Source of the DNA: an uncultured Bacteroides sp.
Lineage (GTDB): Bacteria > Bacteroidota > Bacteroidia > Bacteroidales > Bacteroidaceae
Reading direction: 5' to 3'
DNA length: 34,764 nt
Assembly: GCA_934716785.1 (NCBI GenBank)
Contig: CAKUYM010000011.1
Location: forward strand, 1 to 34,764
This document shows positions 25,734-34,764 of this stretch, one piece after another. The translations under genes were made by a program, and so were the position numbers. Position 1 is the stretch's first letter. Each line of letters begins with the position of its first letter. Under the pieces are notes generated by a model. It saw only the letters and a list, made by a program, of their open reading frames with translations, did not search any database and had not been told where the DNA came from.

Positions 25734-27302
25734 ATGATGAAAAAACATTATCGTAGTTTGATTACATTGTCGTTGGCCCCGATGTGTGGAGTCATGGCTC
25801 AAAGCGAAAAAGTGTCAGAACGCCCTAATGTATTATTGATTTTGGCGGATGATTTGGGATGGTCTGATATAGGGTGCTATGGAAGTGAAATACATACACC
25901 TCATATTGACGGCTTGGCAAAAGATGGGATGCGGTTTACTCAATATCACAATAGCTCAAAAAGTTATCCTTCGCGTGCCTGCCTGCTTACAGGACTTTAT
26001 GCACAGCAGAATGGATATTTTAAACACTTTGGCGGTCCTCTTGAAAATTGTATCACGTTGGGTGAATATATGAAGAGTGCCGGTTATCTGACATTGTGGT
26101 CCGGCAAACATCACGGTAGTGAAAATCCACGTACCAGAGGATTTGACCATTATATAGGGTTGAAAGACGGCGCCTGCAACTATTTTAATCCCGGACTGCA
26201 GCGCGACGGTGAAGAGGTCCCTGCGCAAAAGTCGCATAGAAGGAAATGGTGCATTGAGGATAAGGAATATGCACCGTACACGCCGACGGACAGAAACTTC
26301 TACACTACCGACCATTTCACGGATAATGCGCTTAAATGGCTTGACCTGTATAAGTCGGATGGAAGACCTTTCTTTCTTTTCCTGTCTTACAACGCTCCAC
26401 ACGATCCATTGATGGCATGGCCGGAAGATATTGCCAAATATGAAGGGCAATATAAGGCTGGTTATGAGAAGGTGCGAAAAGCGAGATTTGAGAAACAACG
26501 GAAATTGGGTATAATAGACAAGCGTTACAAACTTTCCGAACCTATCTATGAGGCTTGGGAAAGCCTTTCTCCCGAGCGTCAGACTGAGGAAGCGAAAAAA
26601 ATGGAAGTCTATGCTGCAATGATAGACCGGATGGATCAGAACATCGGACGTGTGATAGATAAACTGAAGGAGCAAGGCAAGTATGAGAATACAATTATCA
26701 TATTTATGTCAGACAATGGTGCTTCTGCAGAAGTGGTGAATGTTCCCACCAGCTATGGTCCGATAGGAACCGTGTCAAATTGGAAATCTTTGGGCGAGAA
26801 TTGGGCCAATGTCGCTAATACTCCATTCCGCTATTATAAAAATATCAGTTATCAGGGAGGAATCTGTGCGCCGATGATTGTTACATGGTCTAAAGGGGGA
26901 GTTAAGGCAGGAACAAAATCCGATTTTGTAGGTCACATGGTTGATATTATGCCGACTTTTGTGGATATTGCCGGAACCGATTATCCGGACAAATACAAAG
27001 GTCGTACTATCCTTCCGTGTGAAGGAACTTCCTTGCTGCCTGCCATGCTTGGTAAAAATGTGGAAAGAGAAAAGCCCGTTTATTGGGAATGGCAATACGG
27101 ACGTGCTGTAAGAGACGGAAAATGGAAGTTGGTGAAGCAGGGATTGGACTCACCTTGGTCACTGTTTGACATGGAAAAAGATCCCACCGAAACAATAGAC
27201 TTGGCTTCTAAGTATCCGGAAATCGTAAAACGTATGGATCAGATGTTTAATGATTGGAAAAAGAGGGTGTCGATAACCAAAGGCATTAAGGCGATAAAGT
27301 AA
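25734..27302 (+). CDS. Arylsulfatase-type sulfatase (serine-type)
   Basis: A 522-residue family S1 sulfatase with a signal peptide (to about residue 23, CGVMA). Metal site RPNVLLILADDLGWSDIGCYG; modification motif S77-Y78-P79-S80-R81 followed by ACLLTG; WSGKHHG; FLFLSYNAPHDP; IIIFMSDNGASAE; and NTPFRYYKNISYQGGICAP. The last motifs are those of the Pseudomonas arylsulfatase type, near SulfAtlas S1_4 (inference). The start has two consecutive ATGs at 25734 and 25737. With its neighbour it suggests that the PUL substrate carries at least two kinds of sulfate. It needs a maturase encoded elsewhere. Confidence 0.9.
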   Translation: MMKKHYRSLITLSLAPMCGVMAQSEKVSERPNVLLILADDLGWSDIGCYGSEIHTPHIDGLAKDGMRFTQYHNSSKSYPSRACLLTGLYAQQNGYFKHFGGPLENCITLGEYMKSAGYLTLWSGKHHGSENPRTRGFDHYIGLKDGACNYFNPGLQRDGEEVPAQKSHRRKWCIEDKEYAPYTPTDRNFYTTDHFTDNALKWLDLYKSDGRPFFLFLSYNAPHDPLMAWPEDIAKYEGQYKAGYEKVRKARFEKQRKLGIIDKRYKLSEPIYEAWESLSPERQTEEAKKMEVYAAMIDRMDQNIGRVIDKLKEQGKYENTIIIFMSDNGASAEVVNVPTSYGPIGTVSNWKSLGENWANVANTPFRYYKNISYQGGICAPMIVTWSKGGVKAGTKSDFVGHMVDIMPTFVDIAGTDYPDKYKGRTILPCEGTSLLPAMLGKNVEREKPVYWEWQYGRAVRDGKWKLVKQGLDSPWSLFDMEKDPTETIDLASKYPEIVKRMDQMFNDWKKRVSITKGIKAIK

Positions 27303-27345
27303 ATTCGATAGAATAGAATTCAATCCATAGCATAAATAATATACA

Positions 27346-30300
27346 ATGAAGATGAAAAGATTAACACTCCTTTTTCTACTATTGATGACCGTTTCTGCAT
27401 TAAGCTTTTCTCAAGGATGGCAGAATGTTCAAGAGATAGAGAAAAATATCATATCTCCGGTGTTTGCCGATCGGGATTATAACGTGCTTCATTTTGGTGC
27501 GGAGAAAGGTGGGATGAAAGATGCCCGCCCCGCTATAAATGCAGCGATAGACCAATGTAGTGCAAATGGTGGCGGACGGGTCTTCGTTCCGTCCGGCAAG
27601 TATTTTATAAAAGGACCCATTGTTTTGAAAAGCAATGTCAACTTATATTTGGCGGAGGGAGCGGAACTTGTGTTCAGTAGCGATGCTAAAGATTATCTTC
27701 CTGCTGTGCTTACACGGTGGGAGGGTACCGAAGTTTTTAATTATTCTCCTCTTATTTATGCATATCATGTTGAGAATGTGGCGATAACAGGAAAAGGCAT
27801 GCTTAACGGACAGGGATCAAAAAACATGGCGACATGGAAGCCGCGCCAGAAAAAAGATCAGAGGCAGATACGCGCCATGGGACGCATGGGAACGCCGGTG
27901 CATGAACGCTTGTTTGGTGAGGGGCATATACTTCGTCCTGCCTTTATAGAGCCGGTAGGATGCCGCAACATCCTTATTGAAGATATAAAGATTGTCGATG
28001 CTACCTTTTGGGTGATACATCCCGTGGCTTGTAATAATGTTATCGTTCGTCGTGTAACGATAGATAGCTTAAATCCCAATAGTGATGGCTGCGACCCTGA
28101 ATCTACCACCAATGTATTGATAGAAAAATGTAACTTCCATACGGGAGACGATGGCATAGCCATAAAGTCCGGACGCGACCAAGATGGCTGGAGGATGGGA
28201 CAACCTACCGAGAATGTCATTATACGCGACTGTATTTTCGAGAGCCTTGCCAGTGGAGTTTGTATAGGAAGCGAGATATCGGGTGGTGTACGGAATGTGT
28301 ATATAGAAAACGTAACTGTTCCGAAGGCAAGCAATGGAATATATTTTAAGTCCAACCTCGATCGCGGTGGATACATTGAAAACGTCTGGGTACGGAATAT
28401 TGCGATAGATTCTGTGAAAACAGCTATCAAATTCGATTCAGACTATAAGTCGGAGAGCAAAGAGAACCATCCTACACGTTACAAAGGTTTTGAAATTGAG
28501 AATGTGATGTGTAAGTATGCATCACGCAACGCTTTTGAGATCAACGGCTTTAAAAATATGCCGGTAAGTAATGTCACACTGAAAAATGTGACGGTTTCAG
28601 AAACTCCGGGAGGATATGGGGTGCAACATGCACGGAATGTCCTGCTGCAGGAGGTATCGGTGAACGGAAAGCGGGTAGAATGGACTCGACCGGAGAAATC
28701 AATTTCCTTGAATGGCGTTTGGGATGTACAGATGGGAGATGCAAAGCCCAATCAATATAGTTCGAAAGTGCCCGTACCCGGTATATTGACTATGTCGGTT
28801 CCATTGGTTGCAGAGGGCTTGCATGGAAATGAGCAGAAAGATGATGTCGGTTATAATTACGTGTGGTATCGTTTTAATTTTAATATGGACGAAAAACCGT
28901 ATGATGCTGCCATCCTGAAGATTAGGGCTAAGTATAATGCTTTGGTGTTTTTGAATGGAAAGGAAATAGGCTATGATCATCATTGTACCTTTTCTCATGC
29001 GGAATTTGATGTTACGGATGCTATAAAGTATCAGGGAACCAATGAACTGGTTGTCCGGGTAGGTAGTTGGAACACAGCATCTCATCCGTCAAAAGAGAAT
29101 AGTGCGGAATGGTGGCGTAACTCAAGGGCACCCGGAATCTGGGATGACGTGTCTATTGAGTTAGGAAACTCTGTGGGTATAGGGCACATAAAAGTTCTTC
29201 CCGACACAAAAAATAGCTTGACTCTTTGTGACGCTGAAGTGGTGAATAGGCAGGATGTAAATGCCAATCTGAAAATAGTTGCGTCTGTTTTTGACGGTGA
29301 GGCATTGGTGAGCAGTATGTCGACTGATATTCAAGTTGCTCCTCATGGCAAAAGTACGGCTTTATTGAAAGTTCCATCGGATATGTTGCGCTATTGGAGT
29401 GCGGGGAAAGAGGGTGATCCTAAGTTGTACCGCATGAATGTGTGTGCAACAGACCGTCAAGGAAATATTGTTTCGGATAAGGATGTGACCTTCGGTTACC
29501 GTAATATAGAAGTTGCGGGTAAGGAAGTCCGGATAAACGGTGAACGAGTGATGTTTCGTGCAGAAAATATAGCATTTGTCAGGGCGCTGACCCGCTGGCA
29601 GGAGGTGATGTTCGACGAGACATGGATACGTCGTTTCTTGCGTGCAGCTGTCCAAGACTATAATTTCAACTATTTGCGCATTCACTTAGGGCATGCATAC
29701 AGCAAATGGTATGAAATAGCCGACCAAGAGGGCATAATGCTTCAAGATGAATGGCGATATATGCATGATGATGAACCGGTAGGGGAGGCCCTTAAGGAGA
29801 CGGAAATAGAGTTCAGACGTTGGGTGAAGCAGAATGTAAACCATCCGTCCATTGTTGCTTGGGATCAGGAAAATGAGGGGCATGTAAAGATTGAGAACCT
29901 GAAGAATGAACTCAGGACTTATGATCCTACCCGTTTGTGGGGTGAAGATGATTTTTATGCTAAGCATATTTATGACTATTCGGAGCAGGTTATACCTGCT
30001 CCCTACTTCAAGCAGGCAGAAGACCGCCCGTCAACCGTGTTTGAATCGTGTCGGCTGTGGACAAATGAGTTTGGCTTATTGGAACCTCGCGAAAATTATA
30101 AAACAAGCCGTACGGCTACCGGATGGGGAGTTTACTATTTCGATAAGGATATGATAGGGCAACTGCTGGCCGATTTGCATGCTGACATAGGTACATATTA
30201 TAGGAAAGAGCGGTTACAGGCTTGGGCGCCTTTTGCACTGCTCAGCGGATGTGTGAACGGACAGAATTTTCTGCTTGGCGATATCGCGGATTCTTTGACT

Positions 30301-31167
30301 GTGCAGCCTAATATGAAACTGTCGTTGATACGTCTGAACGAACCGGTGGGGGTTTCGATAGATATGCTTCAATGCCAGGAATGGTACAAGCAAAAGAAAC
30401 TGTATAAGCCGGGAGAAGAATATGGTAAAGAGGTTGTGGCATGGAATGATTTTGGAAAAAATACGAAGGTGGTTGTGGAGATGAATGTGAAGTCATTGAA
30501 TGGTGAGAAGATCAGCGGCCAGTGTTCGGAGCTTATTCTGCCTCCATATGCATCATCTTCTGTGCAAATGAAATTTACAGCACCAAAGAAGAACGGATGC
30601 TATATCTTAGAACCGATTCTCACATTGGAAAACGGTGAGAAAGTGGCTGGTGTGCAACGGCGGATAATGGTTGGCAGGAATATGGACAAAAAGTTGAATG
30701 GATATATGGCATTTAACGGCAGGCGCTCTCCGATTGAGGGAGGCGAATCGTGCATTCGGAATTTCTTGGGTTTCGATCCGTCGGCTAAAGTCGCCCAAAC
30801 TATTATTAATGCGGCAGAAGGCGGGTTGCTCGACAGGCTGTCTTTCGCGGAGAATGTCTATACCATGCAGTCTACCTCTTATCGGAGTAAAGATGATTTT
30901 ACGATAACGACTACCCGGATAGATGAAAACGGAAAAATACTCTCCACGGAGGAGACTAAGGCGGTGAACTTTGTTGACCTTCCGGAGAAAACGCGTGATA
31001 TTATAGCGAAGCTGATAGGGACAGTTCCGGTAGACGAGTCAAGGATTCTTGTGAAAAAGAACAAAGGATTCACCAATTATGATGTTCGCCTGAATGAAAG
31101 TGCCATACGCTGTAAGGTTTCTATAAATGATGACGGGACGATAAGGGAAAAGAAGATTTCTAAATAA
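27346..31167 (+). CDS. Fusion enzyme: GH28 joined to GH2
   Basis: A 1,273-residue secreted protein. Signal peptide 1 to about 22 (SALSFS). Residues about 45-450 are a GH28 parallel beta-helix (polygalacturonase fold) with the three catalytic aspartates Asp247 (NSDG) and Asp268-Asp269 (TGDDG). The usual active-site His in GHG is Ser303, and the RIK motif reads Y333-F-K335. Residues about 458-1000 are a GH2 module: jelly-roll, immunoglobulin-like domain and TIM barrel, with acid/base Glu844 (QENEG) and nucleophile Glu908 (TNEFG). The last 200 or so residues resemble no domain I know. GH28 normally cleaves galacturonide links; GH2 usually acts on beta-linked Gal, GlcA or Man. No stop or frameshift lies between modules. 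It lies 43 bp after the sulfatase and 64 bp before the receptor. Confidence 0.9.
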   Translation: MKMKRLTLLFLLLMTVSALSFSQGWQNVQEIEKNIISPVFADRDYNVLHFGAEKGGMKDARPAINAAIDQCSANGGGRVFVPSGKYFIKGPIVLKSNVNLYLAEGAELVFSSDAKDYLPAVLTRWEGTEVFNYSPLIYAYHVENVAITGKGMLNGQGSKNMATWKPRQKKDQRQIRAMGRMGTPVHERLFGEGHILRPAFIEPVGCRNILIEDIKIVDATFWVIHPVACNNVIVRRVTIDSLNPNSDGCDPESTTNVLIEKCNFHTGDDGIAIKSGRDQDGWRMGQPTENVIIRDCIFESLASGVCIGSEISGGVRNVYIENVTVPKASNGIYFKSNLDRGGYIENVWVRNIAIDSVKTAIKFDSDYKSESKENHPTRYKGFEIENVMCKYASRNAFEINGFKNMPVSNVTLKNVTVSETPGGYGVQHARNVLLQEVSVNGKRVEWTRPEKSISLNGVWDVQMGDAKPNQYSSKVPVPGILTMSVPLVAEGLHGNEQKDDVGYNYVWYRFNFNMDEKPYDAAILKIRAKYNALVFLNGKEIGYDHHCTFSHAEFDVTDAIKYQGTNELVVRVGSWNTASHPSKENSAEWWRNSRAPGIWDDVSIELGNSVGIGHIKVLPDTKNSLTLCDAEVVNRQDVNANLKIVASVFDGEALVSSMSTDIQVAPHGKSTALLKVPSDMLRYWSAGKEGDPKLYRMNVCATDRQGNIVSDKDVTFGYRNIEVAGKEVRINGERVMFRAENIAFVRALTRWQEVMFDETWIRRFLRAAVQDYNFNYLRIHLGHAYSKWYEIADQEGIMLQDEWRYMHDDEPVGEALKETEIEFRRWVKQNVNHPSIVAWDQENEGHVKIENLKNELRTYDPTRLWGEDDFYAKHIYDYSEQVIPAPYFKQAEDRPSTVFESCRLWTNEFGLLEPRENYKTSRTATGWGVYYFDKDMIGQLLADLHADIGTYYRKERLQAWAPFALLSGCVNGQNFLLGDIADSLTVQPNMKLSLIRLNEPVGVSIDMLQCQEWYKQKKLYKPGEEYGKEVVAWNDFGKNTKVVVEMNVKSLNGEKISGQCSELILPPYASSSVQMKFTAPKKNGCYILEPILTLENGEKVAGVQRRIMVGRNMDKKLNGYMAFNGRRSPIEGGESCIRNFLGFDPSAKVAQTIINAAEGGLLDRLSFAENVYTMQSTSYRSKDDFTITTTRIDENGKILSTEETKAVNFVDLPEKTRDIIAKLIGTVPVDESRILVKKNKGFTNYDVRLNESAIRCKVSINDDGTIREKKISK

Positions 31168-31231
31168 CAAGTAAAGGTAATATACACAGAATCAGAATAA
31201 TTCAATTTACGTTAATCTAATAATAAACATT

Positions 31232-34200
31232 ATGAAAGATTTATTGAGAATGTGCGCAATGATGGTCTTACTGTTGTTTTGCGCAACAAATTATGGGTAT
31301 TCCCAAGGTAAGGGTATCCTCACCGGAAAAGTGGTTGATGAGGGAAACGAAGTTCTTCCGGGAGCCAGCATTGTGCTGAAAGGTACTACGCAAGGCACCA
31401 CTACAAATTTGGATGGTCTTTACAATCTGCATGGCATTAATGCAGGAAGCTATCAAGTGGAAGTAAGTTATTTAGGGTATGTTCCTGTTGTAAAAAAGGT
31501 GGTGATTGTAGCCAATAAGACTACAGTTGTTGATTTCAAGATGAATCAAAGCAATACGACTTTGAATGAGGTTGTCGTATCGGCTGTAATGGATGGCCAG
31601 CAGCGGGCGCTTAACCAGCAGAAGGTGGCGGATAATGTTATGCAGGTCGTTTCTGCCGACCAGATGGGACGCTTCCCGGATTTGAATGTTGCAGAATCAC
31701 TGCAGCGGCTTAGTGGAGTCACCATTACCCGTTCGCGTGGTGAAGGTGCCGAGATCCAGTTGCGCGGAACACCTGCCAATTTTGTGAATCTTCAAATGAA
31801 TGGTGAGCAGTTGATGGGAACGAATGACGGTTCGCGTAATGCTACGCTCGATGTTATCTCGTCCGATGTGCTTGCTTCTATGGAGGTGCAGAAAACGCTT
31901 CTTCCGTCAAACGACGGTGATGCGATTGCCGGTATCATCAACATGCGTACAGCTACTGCACGTACACTGAAAAACCGTTTTTCGATAGACGTGAGCAGTG
32001 GATACAATATCTTGCGCGAGAAATTGCCGTATAATATAAAGGCCGGGTGGCAGAAGAGATTTTCGCCCAGTGCAAAGAATCCTCAGGGACGATTCGGTAT
32101 TGCGGCCAATGCCAGCTATTATCGTACATACAACGGATATGACAGATTGGAAGCGCAGACATGGGATAAGAAAACTCTCTATGGTACGGATGGGAAAAAG
32201 ATTCCGGATTCGGAAGGATATGTGCCGCTCGATTTCCGTTACCGCTATCAAGAAGGATCACGTGCACGTACGGGAGCAACTCTGACTTTCGACTATGCAC
32301 CTACGTTGAATACGTCGATAATCCTTAGTGGTATGTACACAAACCGTTATGAAGATGATACACGCTATCGCAGCCGTGCCCGTTATCGCGGAAAATTTTA
32401 CGATATGGGAAATGGAGCTATCGGCAACGACCGGGTGACATCTATTCTACAGGTAACGGATCAGGATATTAAGGTAGATATCTATAACCTTAACTTGGAT
32501 GCAAAGACTATCGTTGGGAACTGGAAACTTGATGGAGGAGTTTTTTATTCTCAGACAAAGAAAGATGCCAAGAATGCGATGTATGGCTTTCAAACTCCCG
32601 ATTGGAGAGCAAACAATAAAAATATAACTGGTACAGACAATGGAAAAGGTAAGCCGATAAAGATTCCGGAGGGAAACGTGATTGCGCAGATTCCTTCAAT
32701 TTCTTCCAATTATCTAAGATCCGAAGGTGTTTATCAGATGCCCGACGGGCTTGCTTATGACGATGCTTCCCGCTACTCTTTCTATGAATTGGTAAACAAT
32801 GATGATATTCTGAAAGGACGCAATGCTACGGTACGTGCCAATGCTTCATTGGACTATCAGTTGTTTGATAAATTCTCCTCTGCGTTTAGCTTTGGTGCAA
32901 AGGGCAAATTTATGTACAATGAAAGATACAAACCGGAGTCGGCTACTGTGTATACAGCCAATAGTAATGAAGCGAAGTTGAATGATTTCTTGTATACAGA
33001 AAGACTAAGTGATAAGTTTTTGGGCAATAACCTGACTTTTGGTCTGGCACCGTCATTGGACAAGATCAAGAATTATGTTGATAATAATCCGGATGCAATG
33101 ACATTGAATGATTATAGAACAGGCTTTAGCATGGCATCAGGATATTATGAAGTAAAGGAGAATGTATTGGCAGGATATGTAATGAACCGTACGCAGTTTG
33201 ATAAATTGATGGCCATTGTCGGTCTGCGTGTTGAACGGACGGATGTAACTTATAAGGCTAATACTACATTCCGCTATGATAAGGCGGTGTTGGATTATTC
33301 TGAAAACACGAACAAAGATCCGCACTATAACGGTGGGCAGGTGCCGGGCAAAGATTATGCGTACAATGCTTACGAAGCGAATCCGGCAGACTCTGCATTG
33401 AATTATGCGATATTGCTGCCCAACGTGCAGTTCAAATATGATTTGAACAAGAACACGGTACTTCGGTTGGCGTGGACAACGGGCTATTCTCGTCCAAACT
33501 TTAAGGACTTGGTTCCTTCGGTGAATGTAAATCAGGAACTTGAGAAAGTAGAAATGGGTAATCCGGGACTGAAAGCAGCTTATGCGCACAATTTCGATTT
33601 CTTGTTTGAACATTATTTGTCACGGGTAGGCTTGATCTCCGGTGGTGTCTTCTATAAGGCAATAGATAAGTTTATTTATAAAAGCGAAGGAACGATCAGT
33701 GATCCGAGCAATCCTTATTGGAACCCGACATCGGATGAACAGTACACAATGGTGCAGTATAAGAACGGAAAGAGCGCAAAAGTATATGGTGCGGAAATAA
33801 CATTGAACTCTGCTCTCACATTCTTGCCCTGGTACTTTAAGAACTTGATGTTCACAAGTAATTATACATACACGCATTCAAAAGCGAAAACTGAGTCACG
33901 TGGAGATATGCGTTTCCCCGGACAAGCTGACCATACGGCAAACTTCTCTTTGGCTTATTCTACCAAGAAGTTGACCTTACAGGCATCGCTCAACTACAAT
34001 GGTAAATTCATGTATGCGATGGGTAGTAACGAGGATGAAGATTTGTGGGTTGACAAACGTTGGCAGCTCGACTTGAACGGTTCTTATTCCATTATTAAAG
34101 GACTGACAGTTTATGCAGAAGCAGTGAATGTCCTTAATGCACGTGCCTTTACTTATATGGGCAATAGAAATAGAGTATACGACTTGGAATATACCGGTGC

Positions 34201-34234
34201 TTTTCTACGTGCCGGAGTTTCTTATAAGTTCTAA
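31232..34234 (+). CDS. TonB-dependent receptor (non-SusC type)
   Basis: A 1,000-residue outer-membrane transporter. Signal peptide 1-24 (YGYS), a carboxypeptidase-regulatory-like beta-sandwich (about 28-104, GKVVDEGNEVLPGASIVLKG), a plug domain (about 125-235) with GRFPDLNVAESLQRLSGV and EIQLRG, then a 22-strand-type barrel ending in aromatic Phe. The plug wording matches the TIGR01782-type receptors rather than SusC. No susD-like gene follows; the next gene is on the other strand. It should import oligosaccharides made by the surface enzymes, using TonB. Last gene of the operon, followed by a strong terminator. Confidence 0.92.
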   Translation: MKDLLRMCAMMVLLLFCATNYGYSQGKGILTGKVVDEGNEVLPGASIVLKGTTQGTTTNLDGLYNLHGINAGSYQVEVSYLGYVPVVKKVVIVANKTTVVDFKMNQSNTTLNEVVVSAVMDGQQRALNQQKVADNVMQVVSADQMGRFPDLNVAESLQRLSGVTITRSRGEGAEIQLRGTPANFVNLQMNGEQLMGTNDGSRNATLDVISSDVLASMEVQKTLLPSNDGDAIAGIINMRTATARTLKNRFSIDVSSGYNILREKLPYNIKAGWQKRFSPSAKNPQGRFGIAANASYYRTYNGYDRLEAQTWDKKTLYGTDGKKIPDSEGYVPLDFRYRYQEGSRARTGATLTFDYAPTLNTSIILSGMYTNRYEDDTRYRSRARYRGKFYDMGNGAIGNDRVTSILQVTDQDIKVDIYNLNLDAKTIVGNWKLDGGVFYSQTKKDAKNAMYGFQTPDWRANNKNITGTDNGKGKPIKIPEGNVIAQIPSISSNYLRSEGVYQMPDGLAYDDASRYSFYELVNNDDILKGRNATVRANASLDYQLFDKFSSAFSFGAKGKFMYNERYKPESATVYTANSNEAKLNDFLYTERLSDKFLGNNLTFGLAPSLDKIKNYVDNNPDAMTLNDYRTGFSMASGYYEVKENVLAGYVMNRTQFDKLMAIVGLRVERTDVTYKANTTFRYDKAVLDYSENTNKDPHYNGGQVPGKDYAYNAYEANPADSALNYAILLPNVQFKYDLNKNTVLRLAWTTGYSRPNFKDLVPSVNVNQELEKVEMGNPGLKAAYAHNFDFLFEHYLSRVGLISGGVFYKAIDKFIYKSEGTISDPSNPYWNPTSDEQYTMVQYKNGKSAKVYGAEITLNSALTFLPWYFKNLMFTSNYTYTHSKAKTESRGDMRFPGQADHTANFSLAYSTKKLTLQASLNYNGKFMYAMGSNEDEDLWVDKRWQLDLNGSYSIIKGLTVYAEAVNVLNARAFTYMGNRNRVYDLEYTGAFLRAGVSYKF

Positions 34235-34240
34235 AAACGA

Positions 34241-34282
34241 AATCACCCCTGCCATAGTAATGTGTAGCAGGGGTGATTTTTT
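34241..34282. terminator. Intrinsic terminator after the receptor gene
   Basis: A perfect 12-bp stem AATCACCCCTGC (34241-34252) with GCAGGGGTGATT (34267-34278), a 14-nt loop and a T run to 34282. On the minus strand a weaker T-rich tail follows, so it may also serve the convergent gene. Confidence 0.9.
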
Positions 34283-34285
34283 ATT

Positions 34286-34764
34286 TTATTTGTTCAACTT
34301 CATAACCTCTGTTGCAGCCAGCAGGAAAGCTCCTACTCCGTAAGGTGCTGTCATGTTGCCGTCTATTGCATTAGGAGCATGACCGATAGGCTGTACATAT
34401 CCTAATTTCCCATTTTCATCAACATAGCTTTTCAGGGTGTTCCATCCTTTTTCTACAATTGGCAGATAGGTCGCTTTGTCTAAAACCCCTTTATTGATTC
34501 CCCAAGCAAGCCCATGGATAAAGAATCCTGATGCACTGTTCTCCGGATGAGGGTATGCTTCAGGATCAAGCATACTGGCATGCCAAGATCCTTTCTCATC
34601 GCAACAGGCAATGACTGCATCGGTCATCTCCATAAAGATGTTGAGGTAATAGTTATAACTGGCATGCCATGTCGGTACGTTGTCCAGCATAAAGGTCAGT
34701 CCTGAATAAACCCATCCGTTTCCTCTGCTCCAGAATACTTTCTGTCCGTTGGCCTCTTTTGCAT
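34286..34764 (-). CDS. GH105/GH88-type unsaturated uronyl hydrolase, 3' part
   Basis: The frame is open to the right edge, giving the C-terminal 158 residues. WSRGNGWVYSGL is near the truncated start, the hallmark of unsaturated rhamnogalacturonyl hydrolases (GH105, YteR type) and related GH88 enzymes. HPENSASGFFIHGLAWGI follows and matches the S-x-S/A-G-F-x-x-G-x-x-W-G segment of the fold. These (alpha/alpha)6 enzymes remove the 4,5-unsaturated uronic acid left by polysaccharide lyases. The catalytic aspartate lies in the missing part. The enzyme would pair logically with a lyase such as the heparinase-like protein. The ATG at 34690 is internal. Confidence 0.85.
   Translation of the reverse strand, partial: AKEANGQKVFWSRGNGWVYSGLTFMLDNVPTWHASYNYYLNIFMEMTDAVIACCDEKGSWHASMLDPEAYPHPENSASGFFIHGLAWGINKGVLDKATYLPIVEKGWNTLKSYVDENGKLGYVQPIGHAPNAIDGNMTAPYGVGAFLLAATEVMKLNK

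Overview
The window looks like the chromosome of a gut Bacteroides of the thetaiotaomicron/ovatus type. The reasons are the Bacteroides-type promoters (TTTG, a spacer of about 19-20 bp, then TAnnTTTG), a hybrid two-component system (HTCS), serine-type sulfatases, and an operon of secreted carbohydrate-active enzymes ending in a TonB-dependent receptor. The species assignment is inference; no rRNA or tRNA gene is present.

Layout. (1) 1-752: the 3' end of a DUF2264 protein, the edge of a carbohydrate gene cluster to the left. (2) 956-6271, minus strand: a housekeeping run leuS > yitT-like > rdgB > OmpA-family lipoprotein. (3) 6439-7317: an EamA-type exporter. (4) 7322-9009: a small accessory island between two direct copies of a repeat of about 220 bp. 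Each copy carries a complete minus-strand small-RNA gene: consensus promoter, about 64 nt of transcript, intrinsic terminator. Between the copies lie one small secreted helical-repeat protein and hairpin-rich, apparently non-coding DNA. (5) 9082-14657: mutS on the plus strand, facing the minus-strand set ychF > panE-like > lgt. (6) 14875-34764: a polysaccharide utilization locus (PUL).

The PUL contains an HTCS regulator, a heparinase II/III-like protein read the opposite way, and a plus-strand operon: GH2 enzyme, SGSH-like sulfatase, arylsulfatase, a GH28-GH2 fusion enzyme, and a TonB-dependent receptor. A strong terminator follows, and then the convergent 3' end of a GH105/GH88-type unsaturated-uronyl hydrolase. 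Together these predict import and breakdown of a sulfated, uronic-acid-containing glycan. The substrate cannot be named from sequence.

The most notable points are these. The HTCS has lost the phosphoacceptor histidine (Tyr826), the ATP-binding glycine boxes and the receiver aspartate (Glu1120), yet keeps its sensor propellers, membrane segment and AraC DNA-binding domain. A near-perfect 22-bp direct repeat upstream of the GH2 operon is a good candidate for its operator. The GH28-GH2 fusion has an altered GH28 site. The receptor has no SusD partner in view. The duplicated small RNA carries a segment complementary to an ATG-AAA-AA translation start.
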